DNA from: Cryobacterium melibiosiphilum
GTDB taxonomy: Bacteria > Actinomycetota > Actinomycetes > Actinomycetales > Microbacteriaceae
NCBI RefSeq assembly: GCF_003602235.1
Contig: NZ_QZVS01000093.1
Span: 1-64,000 of the forward strand
DNA length: 64,000 nt
Direction of reading: 5' to 3'
The notes beneath the pieces were generated by a model. It was not told the DNA's origin. It did not search any database and saw nothing but the letters and a program-made list of their open reading frames with translations. The position numbers and the translations under genes are program-made. This document shows positions 34,157-43,404 of this stretch, one piece after another. Every line of letters starts with the position of its first letter. Position 1 is the first letter of the stretch.

Positions 34157-36490
34157 ATGAAGCGACCCCCCGAATCTCGCAACGTCTTGCCCATCCCCGA
34201 CCCGATTCGCGAGAACGGCGTGCCGGTCGAGGCATTACTGCCACCCGCCGGCGCCCCGAACGTAGTCGTCGTCGTGATCGACGACATGGGCTTCGGAGCG
34301 TCCTCCCCGTTCGGCGGACCGTGCCTGATGCCCACCGCCCAGCGCCTCGCCGACGAGGGCCTGCGTTACAGCCGCTTCCACGTCACCGCCCTGTGCTCGC
34401 CGACCCGGCAGGCGCTGCTCACCGGCCGCAACCACCACTCCGTCGGCATGGGCGGCACCACCGAGATGGCGACTTCCTCCCCCGGCTACAACGGCTACCG
34501 GCCCTCGAGCGCGGCGACGACCGCGCAGATCCTCGGCGGCAACGGATATAGCACCGCCGCCTTCGGTAAGTGGCACCAGACGCCCGCGCGCGAGGTGAGC
34601 CTGTCGGGACCCTTCGACCGCTGGCCCACCGGCGAGGGCTTCGACGAGTTCTACGGCTTCATGGGCGCCGAGATGAACCACTGGTACCCGCAGCTGTTCC
34701 ACGGCACCACCCCGGTCGTGCCCGAGCAGCGCCCCGAAGACGGCTACCACCTCTCCGAAGACCTCACCGATCACGCCATCACCTGGATTCGCACCCAGAA
34801 CGCACTCACCCCCGACAAGCCCTTCTATACCTACCTCGCTTTCGGTGCGACGCACGCCCCGCACCACGTGGCCCCGGAGTGGATCGACAAGTACCGCGGC
34901 CAGTTCGACGGCGGATGGGACGTGCAGCGTGAGCAGACCCTCGCACGTCAGAAGCGCCTCGGCCTGGTACCCGACGACGCCGAGCTCGGCCCCTGGGCCG
35001 AGGGGGTTCCCGCCTGGGACGAACTCGATGACGAGGCCAAGGCCGTCGCGGCCCGGTTCATGGAGACCTACGCCGGCTTCGCCGAGCACACCGATGCCCA
35101 GGTCAGCCGCCTCATCGACGAACTCGAGCGGCTCGGCCAGCTCGACAACACCCTCATCGTGTACCTGCTCGGCGACAACGGCGCCTCCGGTGAGGGCGGA
35201 ATCGAAGGCACCCTGCACGAGCACCTCGTCGGCCACGGCATCCCCGACAGCACGAGCGACATGGCCGAGAAGATCGACTCCTTCGGCGACGCCACGACCT
35301 ACTCGATCTACCCGGTCGGCTGGGCCCTGGCGATGAACGCGCCCTACCAGTGGACCAAGCAGGTCGCGAGCCACTTCGGCGGCACCCGCGACGGCATGAT
35401 CCTGCGCTGGGGCGACCAGATCACGGGTTCGGCCGCGGGCACCGTGCGCCATCAGTTCCACCACGTCATCGACATTCTGCCGACCATCCTCGAGGCGACC
35501 GGGCTGCCGCAGCCCACGAGCGTCAACGGCGTCGAGCAGAGCCCGATCGAGGGCACCTCGATGATGTACACCTTCACCGATGCCGAGGCCCCCGACCAGC
35601 GCACCACCCAGTACTTCGAGATGTGCGGCAACCGCGGCATCTACCACGAGGGCTGGATGGCCGTCACCCGGCACGGTACCCCGTGGCTGATGCTGCCCGA
35701 TGGGCTGCCCGCGTTCGAAGACGACGTCTGGGAGCTGTACGACACCTCCGTCGACTGGACCCAAGCCCACGATCTCGCGGCCGACCTGCCCGAGAAGCTC
35801 GAAGAGCTCAAGGCCGTCTTCGTGACCGAGGCCACCAAGTACAAGGTGTTCCCACTCGATGACCGAGTCACCGAGCGGGAGAACCCGTTCCTGGCCGGCC
35901 GCATCGACCTGCTCGCGGGTAAGGAGTCGATGACGTACTCGGCCGGAATGGGCCGGTTCACCGAAGAGACCACGATGAACACCAAGAACCGGTCCCACAC
36001 CCTGACCGCGAGTGTCGTCGTGCCCGAGCCCCAGGCCGACACCGTGTCCGGGGTGCTCATCGCCCAGGGCGGCCGGTTCGGCGGCTGGTCGCTGTACTGC
36101 CTGGACGGCGTGCTGACCTACTCGTACAACACCTATGGCACATATAAGTTCACGGTGCGCGGTGAGACGACCCTCGCCGCCGGCGCCCACGAGCTGCAGA
36201 TGCGGTTCGACTACGACGGCGGCGGCCTCGGCCGCGGCGCAACGATCACCCTGCTCGACGGTGAGAGTGTCATCGGCTCGGGCCGGGTCGACCGCACCAC
36301 CGCGTACTACTTCTCCTTTGACGAGACGCTCAACATCGGCGTCGACCTCGGCACCCCGGTGACCGACGACTACCTGCCCATGGACAACGGCTTCACCGGC
36401 GAGATCAACTTCGTGCGTATCGATGTGCTCGAAGACGCCGTCACCGGCACCGAGGAGGACGTGGCCCGCCACGTCATGGCGCACCAGTGA
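34157..36490 (+). CDS. Type I arylsulfatase
   Basis: A 777-residue sulfatase. The formylglycine motif Cys-Ser-Pro-Thr-Arg is at residues 80-84 in ALCSPTRQALLTGRN, and the metal-binding aspartates are in VVIDDMGFG (about 41-43). Other family segments are GKWHQTPA and HAPHHVAPEWIDKY. It hydrolyses sulfate esters once the cysteine is oxidised. No signal peptide is visible, so it appears cytoplasmic. The start at 34157 is where similarity begins; the frame remains open upstream to 33992. Its stop overlaps the GTG of the formylglycine-generating enzyme gene. Confidence 0.94.
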   Translation: MKRPPESRNVLPIPDPIRENGVPVEALLPPAGAPNVVVVVIDDMGFGASSPFGGPCLMPTAQRLADEGLRYSRFHVTALCSPTRQALLTGRNHHSVGMGGTTEMATSSPGYNGYRPSSAATTAQILGGNGYSTAAFGKWHQTPAREVSLSGPFDRWPTGEGFDEFYGFMGAEMNHWYPQLFHGTTPVVPEQRPEDGYHLSEDLTDHAITWIRTQNALTPDKPFYTYLAFGATHAPHHVAPEWIDKYRGQFDGGWDVQREQTLARQKRLGLVPDDAELGPWAEGVPAWDELDDEAKAVAARFMETYAGFAEHTDAQVSRLIDELERLGQLDNTLIVYLLGDNGASGEGGIEGTLHEHLVGHGIPDSTSDMAEKIDSFGDATTYSIYPVGWALAMNAPYQWTKQVASHFGGTRDGMILRWGDQITGSAAGTVRHQFHHVIDILPTILEATGLPQPTSVNGVEQSPIEGTSMMYTFTDAEAPDQRTTQYFEMCGNRGIYHEGWMAVTRHGTPWLMLPDGLPAFEDDVWELYDTSVDWTQAHDLAADLPEKLEELKAVFVTEATKYKVFPLDDRVTERENPFLAGRIDLLAGKESMTYSAGMGRFTEETTMNTKNRSHTLTASVVVPEPQADTVSGVLIAQGGRFGGWSLYCLDGVLTYSYNTYGTYKFTVRGETTLAAGAHELQMRFDYDGGGLGRGATITLLDGESVIGSGRVDRTTAYYFSFDETLNIGVDLGTPVTDDYLPMDNGFTGEINFVRIDVLEDAVTGTEEDVARHVMAHQ

Positions 36491-37392
36491 GCGGGCACTG
36501 CTGCAGTCCGAGTGCTGAGGGGCCGCAGCAGCCGGGAGGCACTGTGGCAGCCGCGGCGGGGCATCCGCGTTCCGCGGCGACGGCGGGCGGCACGCTGACT
36601 GACGCTATCAGCCTGCCCGGCGGCACCTTTCTGATGGGCAGCGACGATCCGCTCGCCTACCCCGACGACGGTGAGGGGCCGGTGCGCAGCGCGACCGTTG
36701 GGCCGTTCCGCATCGAGGCGACCACGGTCACCAACGCCCAGTTCGGCGCTTTCATCGCGGCGACCGGGTACGTGACGGATGCCGAACGGTACGGCTGGTC
36801 CTTCGTCTTCGCCGGCGAACTTCCCGACGAGTTTCCGCCGACCCGCGGCGCCGTGCAGGCGCCGTGGTGGCGGCAGGTCGAGGGCGCCACCTGGAACCGG
36901 CCCGGCGGTCCGCTCGGCGGGCTGACCGCAAGCCCGGAGCATCCGGTCGTGCACGTCAGCTTTAATGACGCGACCGCCTATGCGACCTGGGTCGGCGGGC
37001 GCCTGCCGAGCGAGGCCGAGTGGGAGTACGCGGCCCGCGGCGGTCTCGAACAGCAGAATTTTCCGTGGGGGCCAGACCTGGAACCCGGCGGCGAGCACCG
37101 CATGAACGTGTGGCAGGGCACGTTTCCGGCGAGCAACAGCGAGGCGGACGGCTGGTACGCCACCGCCCCGGCGCGCTCCTTCGAGCCCAACGCCTACGGG
37201 CTGTTCAACATGACCGGCAACGTCTGGGAGTGGTGCGCGGACTGGTTCACGCCGGGTGAGAATCGGGTCGCCAAGGGCGGCTCGTTCCTCTGCCACGAGT
37301 CGTACTGCCGGCGCTACCGGGTGTCGGCGCGCCAGGGCCTCGGCCCGGATTCGACGACCGGTAACACCGGGTTTCGCTGCGTCGATCTGTGA
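36487..37392 (+). CDS. Formylglycine-generating enzyme (SUMF1 family)
   Basis: A 301-residue aerobic FGE that converts the sulfatase active-site cysteine to formylglycine. The copper-binding cysteines are in GGSFLCHESYCRRYRVSAR, Cys269 and Cys274. Other conserved parts are LPGGTFLMGS, GRLPSEAEWEYAARGG and MTGNVWEWCADWF. The GTG start overlaps the sulfatase stop (GTGA), so the enzyme and its substrate are translationally coupled. The N-terminus has a short Cys-Cys-Ser-Pro segment before the core domain. Convergent with the DUF2461 gene ten bases away. Confidence 0.95.
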   Translation: MSGHCCSPSAEGPQQPGGTVAAAAGHPRSAATAGGTLTDAISLPGGTFLMGSDDPLAYPDDGEGPVRSATVGPFRIEATTVTNAQFGAFIAATGYVTDAERYGWSFVFAGELPDEFPPTRGAVQAPWWRQVEGATWNRPGGPLGGLTASPEHPVVHVSFNDATAYATWVGGRLPSEAEWEYAARGGLEQQNFPWGPDLEPGGEHRMNVWQGTFPASNSEADGWYATAPARSFEPNAYGLFNMTGNVWEWCADWFTPGENRVAKGGSFLCHESYCRRYRVSARQGLGPDSTTGNTGFRCVDL

Positions 37393-37402
37393 CGAACGGG
37401 GG

Positions 37403-38143
37403 TCACCGCCGCCCGGCGGCGGCCTCACGCTGAATCGGGGTGACCTCGGCCAGCGGCACGTTCAGCAGGTTCACGAGCGGGGTCATCGCCCGAAAGCGGT
37501 CGAGCACGAGGGCGGTGAAGTCCGCGCCGAGGGCCGCGTCGCCGGGTAGGTTCGAGGTCACCGCCCACTGCCGGTTACGCAGCAAATCGGCGGCCGGGTG
37601 CTCGGCGTCGAAGCCTTTCGGTGAGCGGATGAGCCGGTTCCCCTCGAGCGGGTCGGCCAGCCCCGTGCGCTCCACGGCGGAAAGCACCCGGCGCATCTGC
37701 TGGTGATGCTCGAGCAGATACTGGCGAATCGCGAACAGCTGCGGCGCCGCCGGCATGTAGGAGCCGGCGGCGATCATCACGCCGTGCACCCCGATCTGCA
37801 CGAAGTAGCCCGCTCCCCCGGTCTTCTCCAGGCCTTGGCGCGGCCAGAAAGCGGCGAGATGGGTTTTGTACGGCGTCTTGTCGCGGGCGAACCGCACGTC
37901 GCGGTAGATGCGCATCACGGCTTTCGCCGGCGGTCGAACGTGTTCGGGAGCAAAATCGGTCAGGCCCACGTTGATGGCATCGGCGATGAGCAGCATCCGC
38001 TCTTTAAGCTCGAGTTCGTAGGTTGGTTTGTGTTCGAGAAACCACTCGCGGTTGTTGCGGTGCTCGAGTTCCTCCAGAAAATCGAAGCTCGCCTCGCTGA
38101 GGTGCGGTCCCGCGGAGGCGTGCGTGCTCGTCGAGGTGCTCAT
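37403..38143 (-). CDS. DUF2461 family protein
   Basis: A 246-residue protein of the DUF2461/TIGR02453 family, recognisable from FLEELEHRNNREWFLEHKPTY near the N-terminus and the IYRDVRFARDKTPYKTHLAA segment. No catalytic role is established for this family. The start at 38143 (MSTSTSTH) precedes the conserved part by about 15 residues; a start nine codons upstream is possible. It has its own transcription unit and faces the FGE gene. Confidence 0.9.
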   Translation of the reverse strand: MSTSTSTHASAGPHLSEASFDFLEELEHRNNREWFLEHKPTYELELKERMLLIADAINVGLTDFAPEHVRPPAKAVMRIYRDVRFARDKTPYKTHLAAFWPRQGLEKTGGAGYFVQIGVHGVMIAAGSYMPAAPQLFAIRQYLLEHHQQMRRVLSAVERTGLADPLEGNRLIRSPKGFDAEHPAADLLRNRQWAVTSNLPGDAALGADFTALVLDRFRAMTPLVNLLNVPLAEVTPIQREAAAGRR

Positions 38144-38184
38144 TCCCTCAATTTTAGGCCCGCCGAGCACACTCGCGAACCGGG

Positions 38185-38778
38185 TTAGCTTGTCGCAGCC
38201 GGAGCCTGCTTGGCGGCTGCTTTCACGGCCCGTTTGGTCTCACGCACCCGGGCGAGAGACTCGGGGTCGACAATATCGGCGACCGAGCGGTAGGAACCCT
38301 CCTCGCCGTAGGGCGCGCAGGCTTCGCGCCAGCCCGCCACCTCGACGCCGAGGCGCTTGCCGAGCACGGCGAGAAAGATCTTCGCTTTCTGCTCGCCGAA
38401 TCCCGGGAGCTTTTTCAGGCGCTTCAGGATCTCGGCGCCGTCGGGGTCCCCGCGGGTCCACAGGGCGGATGCGTCGCCGTCCCAGTCGGCGGCGATCACC
38501 CCGGCCAGGGTCTGGGTGCGGGCGGCCATCGAGCCTGGGTACCGGTGAACGGCCGGGGTGAGCCGAAAGATCTCGACGAAGGCGTCGGCGTCGTACTCGG
38601 CGATCGCGGCGGGGTCGAGGGTGCCGAGGCGCTCCTTGATTTTTGCCGGGCCGGCGAACGCGGTTTCCATGGCGATCTGCTGGTCGAGCAGCATGCCCAG
38701 CAGCAAGGCGAACGGGTCGTCGGAGAGCAGGGTATCCGCGGCTAAATCGCCGGTCAGGTGCAGCATCATGCCCTCCAT
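38185..38778 (-). CDS. HhH-GPD base-excision repair family protein
   Basis: About 197 residues. It is related to HhH-GPD DNA glycosylase-like proteins: an N-terminal LLGMLLDQQIAMETAFAGP helix, and a helix-hairpin-helix LKKLPGFGEQKAKIFLAVLGK. The usual catalytic lysine/aspartate pair of classic glycosylases is not obvious. Three nearby in-frame ATGs (38778, 38769, 38766) are possible starts. The C-terminus is lysine/alanine-rich. It lies 41 bases upstream of the DUF2461 start on the same strand and may be co-transcribed with it. Confidence 0.82.
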   Translation of the reverse strand: MEGMMLHLTGDLAADTLLSDDPFALLLGMLLDQQIAMETAFAGPAKIKERLGTLDPAAIAEYDADAFVEIFRLTPAVHRYPGSMAARTQTLAGVIAADWDGDASALWTRGDPDGAEILKRLKKLPGFGEQKAKIFLAVLGKRLGVEVAGWREACAPYGEEGSYRSVADIVDPESLARVRETKRAVKAAAKQAPAATS

Positions 38779-38822
38779 TCTGCCACCGGATGCCGCCGCG
38801 CACCGCTCGGCGGCGGCATCCG

Positions 38823-39311
38823 TCAGCCCCCGCTCGCGCTTCTCGGAGCGAAGACCACGACGGCGGTTTCGGTCGAGCGCAGGTTGGCAAAATTGTCGAT
38901 TCCGTCGCCCCAGCCGTCGTACTGGCCGATGAGGTGCCAGAGCCGTTCGCGTTCCGCGCCCTCGGCGCGGTGCGCGCGAATCGGGCGGCTGCCGTCGGTC
39001 AGCTGTACCCGGGCATCCGGTCGGGCCTGCAGGTTCAGCCACCAGGCCGGGTCACCGTCGGCCCAGCCGTTCATGGCGAGGCTGACGAGGTTCGGGCCGT
39101 CCTCGACGTAGCCCAGAATGACGACCCGTTCTTCGCCCGAGCGCCGACCGATCGTGGTGAGGCGCATCATGCCGAAGCGGCCGAGGGGGATGGGACTGCG
39201 GAGGCCCAGCCGGCCCCCGCTCAACCGATAGAGGCCGCGGTGCAACACCCACGCGGCGCGGATGAACCATCGGGGTGGCAGTTTCGGAGGGCGCGTCTGC
39301 TGCTCGGACAT
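38823..39311 (-). CDS. Ddn-like deazaflavin-dependent nitroreductase family protein
   Basis: A 162-residue split-barrel flavin/deazaflavin enzyme resembling mycobacterial Ddn. Key segments are LTTIGRRSGEERVVILGYVEDG, NGWADGDPAWWLNLQARPDA and WHLIGQYDGWGDG. Members usually reduce quinones or other acceptors with F420H2, which would imply F420 in this organism; some members use other flavins. The start at 39311 (MSEQQTRPPK) diverges from the acetyltransferase gene. Confidence 0.85.
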   Translation of the reverse strand: MSEQQTRPPKLPPRWFIRAAWVLHRGLYRLSGGRLGLRSPIPLGRFGMMRLTTIGRRSGEERVVILGYVEDGPNLVSLAMNGWADGDPAWWLNLQARPDARVQLTDGSRPIRAHRAEGAERERLWHLIGQYDGWGDGIDNFANLRSTETAVVVFAPRSASGG

Positions 39312-39409
39312 TCGAAGTCCCGTCTGGCGAGGTTCGTCGGAGCCCAAAATACTCCGCCCTGCGCGAACCGGTCAAGGTGCCTTCCCCGCGCAGCCGGCTC
39401 CGTGCCACG

Positions 39410-40012
39410 ATGGGGTCCTCGGGAACGGAGGACACGATTGCCATCGACGTTCAACCGGCGCACGACTTTGTTGCGCTGTCCACGATGCTCGCGCCCCAGA
39501 AACCGGAGTCATCGGTGTGCTGGTGCCTGTCATGGCGGTTGAGTTCGCAGGAGAACCGGCAGCTCACCGGTGTCGCGCGGGCCGAGAAGGTGCGCGCGTT
39601 GTGCACACGCGAGATCGCGCCGGGCGTGCTCGCTTTTCGCGACGGCGAGGTGGTGGGCTGGGCCGGGGTGGCGCCCCGCTCCGAGCTGCACCCCTTTGCG
39701 ACCTCGCGCAAGATCCCGCACATCGATGACCTGCCGGTCTGGTCGATCTGGTGCCTGCGGGTGCGTCCCGGGTTTCGCAAGCAGGGCATCACGAGCGCGC
39801 TCATCGACGGTGCCGTGGAGTATGCCCGTGTCTGCGGGGCACCAGCCGTCGAGAGCTACCCGGTCGACAACGGTGGGCAGCGTGTCGACTTGACGATGGC
39901 GTTCGTGGGCACGCGCGCCATGTTTGAGCGGGCTGGCTTCACGAAGGCCGCCGAGACGACATCCGTTGCGGGCGGAATACCGCGTATTCTGATGCGACGA
40001 ACGCTCCACTGA
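39410..40012 (+). CDS. GNAT-family N-acetyltransferase
   Basis: About 200 residues. The acetyl-CoA site pattern is in VWSIWCLRVRPGFRKQGITSALIDGAVEYA, and the N-terminal part contains a tryptophan/cysteine-rich CWCLSW strand. The acceptor is unknown. The start is uncertain: the ATG at 39410 has no ribosome binding site, whereas a strong GGAGG lies five bases before an in-frame ATT at 39437, so translation could begin there. The C-terminus ends IPRILMRRTLH. Confidence 0.8.
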   Translation: MGSSGTEDTIAIDVQPAHDFVALSTMLAPQKPESSVCWCLSWRLSSQENRQLTGVARAEKVRALCTREIAPGVLAFRDGEVVGWAGVAPRSELHPFATSRKIPHIDDLPVWSIWCLRVRPGFRKQGITSALIDGAVEYARVCGAPAVESYPVDNGGQRVDLTMAFVGTRAMFERAGFTKAAETTSVAGGIPRILMRRTLH

Positions 40013-40102
40013 AGCTGCGCCTGCCCGAGAAAAAGTGTCAGGCATAGCGAAAAGCTCAAGAATGGCCCTTGGCCAAATGCTCGATCGCCGTAGGGTGACG
40101 GC

Positions 40103-41560
40103 ATGACAACGTCAGCCGAACGAAACGTCGTGCAACACGGGGAGTTGAAGCGGTCGATCACGACCAAGCAGCTCTATTTCTATGTGGTCGGGGATGTCCT
40201 CGGTTCCGGCATCTACGTGCTCGTCGGCCTTGTCGCTGCGGCCGTCGGCGGGGCCTTCTGGATGGCCTTTCTGGCCGGCGTCGCCATTGCGACCATCACC
40301 GGCCTCGCGTACGCCGAGCTCGTCACGAAGTACCCGCAGGCGGCCGGCGCGTCACTCTATATCAATAAGGCCTTTCGCAGCCCGGTGCTGACCTTCTTCA
40401 TAACCATCTGCATGCTGTCGGCCAACATGGCGGCCGTCGGGTCCCTCGCATCCGGTTTCGTGCGTTATTTCAGCGGCCTGGTAGGCCTGCCCGCGAACGC
40501 CATCTGGGGCGCCACCGCGGTGGCCCTGGTCTTCGTCGCCCTGATCACCGTCGTCAACCTGATCGGTATCACCGAATCGGTCGTCGCCAACGTGGTGATG
40601 ACCTTCATCGAGGTCAGCGGACTCATCATCGTCGTCATCATCGGTGTCATTGCGCTGGTCGAGGGCGTCAACGACCCGTCGGTTCTGCTGCAGTTCACAG
40701 CGGATGCCGAGGGCGGTTCTGCCGTTTTGGCGGTGCTCGCCGGCGTCTCACTGGCCTTCTTCGCCATGACCGGGTTCGAGAACGCCGCCAACGTGGCCGA
40801 GGAGACCATCAACCCGTCGCGCGCTTTTCCCCGAGCCCTGATCGGCGGGATGCTGACCGCCGGGGTCGTCTACGTGCTGGTCTCCATCGCCGCGGCGCTG
40901 GCCGTGCCGATCGAGACCCTGGCCGGAAAAACGCTGCTCGAAGTCATCCGCGCCGACCTGTTCTTCATCCCGGCCGGGGTCATGCTGGTCGTTTTCGGGC
41001 TCATCGCGATGATCGCCATCAGCAATACCACTCTGGTGACCGTGGTCGCCCAATCCCGCATTCTCTACGGCATGGCCCGCGAGAACGTGGTTCCGGCGAT
41101 CTTCGCCAGGGTGCATCCCGCTCGGCGCAGTCCATATGTTGCGCTGCTCTTCGGCGCCGCAATCGTGGGTGCACTGCTGGTGATCGGTGCGGCGATCCGC
41201 ACGAGCCAGGGCGGCCTGCCGGCGGACGAGCAACTCGATATCGTCGATCGCCTCGCGACGATCACGGTCGTGTTCCTGCTCTTCATCTACGCCCTGGTGA
41301 TCGTGGCCTGCCTGAAGCTGCGCGGGAAGGATGAGAGTTCGGACACCTATCGGGCGAACACACCGTTGCTGATCATCGGGATCCTCGGCAACCTGACCGT
41401 GCTGGCGTACACCCTGATCGATGACCCGGAGGCGCTGTTCTGGGTTGCCGGGCTCCTGGCTGTGGGGCTCGTGCTGTACCTCGTTCAGAACTTCTTCGGC
41501 AAGAAGAAGCCGCCAGCGGAAAAACCCGTCGGCGCGACACCCTCGGATATGGAGCTGTGA
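40103..41560 (+). CDS. APC-superfamily amino acid permease
   Basis: A 485-residue integral membrane transporter with about twelve hydrophobic segments. The first helix region carries the family motif VVGDVLGSGIYVLVGLVAAAVGG (unwound substrate-binding helix), and FFAMTGFENAANVAEETINPSRAFPRALIGG is the conserved helix 6 and following loop. The substrate is probably an amino acid or polyamine. Its stop overlaps the start of the universal stress protein gene (GTGA), a pairing often seen for APC transporters and UspA domains. Confidence 0.93.
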   Translation: MTTSAERNVVQHGELKRSITTKQLYFYVVGDVLGSGIYVLVGLVAAAVGGAFWMAFLAGVAIATITGLAYAELVTKYPQAAGASLYINKAFRSPVLTFFITICMLSANMAAVGSLASGFVRYFSGLVGLPANAIWGATAVALVFVALITVVNLIGITESVVANVVMTFIEVSGLIIVVIIGVIALVEGVNDPSVLLQFTADAEGGSAVLAVLAGVSLAFFAMTGFENAANVAEETINPSRAFPRALIGGMLTAGVVYVLVSIAAALAVPIETLAGKTLLEVIRADLFFIPAGVMLVVFGLIAMIAISNTTLVTVVAQSRILYGMARENVVPAIFARVHPARRSPYVALLFGAAIVGALLVIGAAIRTSQGGLPADEQLDIVDRLATITVVFLLFIYALVIVACLKLRGKDESSDTYRANTPLLIIGILGNLTVLAYTLIDDPEALFWVAGLLAVGLVLYLVQNFFGKKKPPAEKPVGATPSDMEL

Positions 41561-42027
41561 CCATGCACGTCATTGTCGCCACCGACGGATCTCAGGCATC
41601 CCTGGCCGGGGCCCGCCAGTTCAAGTGGATCGCCGATTCCCGGGAGATCACCGACGTGACGATCATCGCGGTCGTGAGCCCGTATGCCGCGGTGCCGTTT
41701 GTGAACGAACTCGGTCCGCAACGAAATCCCGGGCAGACCGACCTCAGCTTCCTCGACGAAGCCAAGGACACCGTTGACCGGGTTGCCGCGGAATTCGACG
41801 GCTGGGGCCCCAGAATCCACACCGAGATCCGCAGCGGCTCCCCCGCCCAGGAGATCATTCGCGCTGCGGAAGACCTCGACGCCGACCTCATCACGATGGC
41901 CTCCGGCAGCCGGGGCCTCAGCCGCACGATCCTGCTCGGCAGCACCGCGTCCCGGGTGCAGCACTCCGCGCCGTGCCCGGTGCTCGTCTGCCGGCCGACC
42001 CCGCACAGCGAGCGTGCCCTGCGCTAG
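41557..42027 (+). CDS. Universal stress protein (UspA domain)
   Basis: A 156-residue single UspA domain. The N-terminal strand HVIVATDGSQASLAGAR and the nucleotide-binding motif GSRGLSRTILLGSTASRV near residues 118-135 suggest an ATP-binding type. A GTG at 41557 overlaps the permease stop, while an ATG at 41563 has GGAG at a better distance; either could be used. Translational coupling suggests it modulates or is produced with the permease. Confidence 0.92.
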   Translation: MTMHVIVATDGSQASLAGARQFKWIADSREITDVTIIAVVSPYAAVPFVNELGPQRNPGQTDLSFLDEAKDTVDRVAAEFDGWGPRIHTEIRSGSPAQEIIRAAEDLDADLITMASGSRGLSRTILLGSTASRVQHSAPCPVLVCRPTPHSERALR

Positions 42028-42081
42028 CTGCTGAACCAGTTAGATGCTGAACCGGATGGGCTGGTCGTGATCCGGATGGGT

Positions 42082-43296
42082 TCAGGCGCGACCCTGGAGG
42101 ATCAAGTGCCAATACACCCAGGGCAGGATGTGGCGGTCGAAGACCCAGGTCAACCGGCGTTCACGGGCGAGGCCCTTCCAGAACGGAATCGTGGGCTTCT
42201 GACGATACCTGTCGTCGAACTCAGCGAAAACCACGGTCGATCGAGACACAGTGAACGGACAAACGGAATAACCGTCATACTTTTTCGAGGGCTCCTTGCC
42301 GGCGAGCACCGCTGTGAGGTTTTTGGCCAGCGCCGTGGTCTGTTTGCGTAGCGCGCCGCCCGACTTGGAATTGCTGGTCGCCGCGGCGTCGCCGAGGGAC
42401 CATACATTCGGGAAACGCACATGACGCAGCGTTTCCGGGTCGACCTCGACGAAGCCCTCGCGGGTTCCGGCCGCCGGCAAGGCGGTGTGCTTGAGCCAAT
42501 CGGGCGCCGACTGCGGCGGCACAACGTGCAGCACATCGTACGACAGGCGCGCGGCCCCCCCGCCAGGCCGCCCCACGACGACCGTCTGGTTTGTCGAATC
42601 CACCTCAAGCAGCTCCGTTTTCGTCCGCAGCTCGATGCCGTACTCCAGGATCTTGCGGCGGAGTTCCTGGTCGATCATCTGAATACCGAAAACGGCCTCG
42701 TCCGGGACGAGCAGCACCACACGGATATCCTTCAACCGCCCGGTAGCACGCCAATAATCGCACGCGAGGTACATGGGCTTCTGGGCGGCGCCCGCGCAGG
42801 TGGCGGCCCCGGCGGGTTGGGTGAAGATCACGGTGCCTCGACGCAGGTCCCGCAGAAGCCGCGAGGCCTTCCGGGCCAGGTCGAACTCATAGTGCGAGGC
42901 GGCGAAAGGGGTGTCCATGGCATCGGCCAGTCCCGGAACCCGATGCCAGTCCTTCTGGATGCCCGGACAGACCACGAGGTGGTCGAAGCTGAGTCGGTTG
43001 CCGGACGCCAGCTCAACGACTCCGGAATCCGGCAGCACATCCACCGCGCGGTCCTTGATCAAGCCGACACCGCGCGGCATCACTGAGGACTGGGGGCGCA
43101 CCGCAATCGAGGCCGGCGCCGTGCCGCCGGCCACGTGGGAGAACATCGGCTGGTAGAGATGCTGGTCACGTGGCTCGACCACGACCACATTGGTCACGCC
43201 GTACCGGCGCAGCCGACCAGCGACGGACAGTCCCGCATTTCCTCCCCCGATAACAACGACTGTGTGGTGGTCATTGTCGGTTTCCACCGTGGTCAT
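42082..43296 (-). CDS. Type II sulfide:quinone reductase-like flavoprotein
   Basis: A 404-residue FAD-dependent oxidoreductase. The dinucleotide motif VVVIGGGNAGLSVAGRL lies near the N-terminus. Conserved for type II SQR are TCAGAAQKPMYLACDYWR and YDGYSVCPF, which place cysteines where human SQOR has its redox pair; a second nucleotide site SLGDAAATSNSKSG is also present. It would oxidise sulfide to persulfide and reduce quinone at the membrane; the C-terminus is hydrophobic/aromatic (RHILPWVYWHLIL), fitting membrane attachment. ATG at 43296; a TTG two codons upstream is an alternative. No other sulfur gene is nearby. Confidence 0.85.
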   Translation of the reverse strand: MTTVETDNDHHTVVVIGGGNAGLSVAGRLRRYGVTNVVVVEPRDQHLYQPMFSHVAGGTAPASIAVRPQSSVMPRGVGLIKDRAVDVLPDSGVVELASGNRLSFDHLVVCPGIQKDWHRVPGLADAMDTPFAASHYEFDLARKASRLLRDLRRGTVIFTQPAGAATCAGAAQKPMYLACDYWRATGRLKDIRVVLLVPDEAVFGIQMIDQELRRKILEYGIELRTKTELLEVDSTNQTVVVGRPGGGAARLSYDVLHVVPPQSAPDWLKHTALPAAGTREGFVEVDPETLRHVRFPNVWSLGDAAATSNSKSGGALRKQTTALAKNLTAVLAGKEPSKKYDGYSVCPFTVSRSTVVFAEFDDRYRQKPTIPFWKGLARERRLTWVFDRHILPWVYWHLILQGRA

Positions 43297-43404
43297 GCGC
43301 AAACTGTGCTGTTGTGGTTGGCCATGCCACGACCATAGAGCGGCCCTGTGGGGTGCGCTAGGTCACCGCGCGGGCAATGCAGGCAGGTTTCAGGTCTTGC
43401 TGAT

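Noticed and set aside
34235-36484. A 749-codon minus-strand frame opposite the sulfatase
   Set aside because: The sulfatase motifs are certain; the opposite frame has no recognisable domain.
37403-37430. GC-rich hairpin at the end of the DUF2461 gene as a terminator
   Set aside because: The CCGCCGCC/GGCGGCGG pairing is inside coding sequence of Ala/Gly/Arg codons and is common by chance at this base composition.
42047-42085. CTGAACC/GGTTCAG inverted repeat between the stress protein and SQR genes as a terminator
   Set aside because: Only seven paired bases across a long loop with no T-run; too weak to call.
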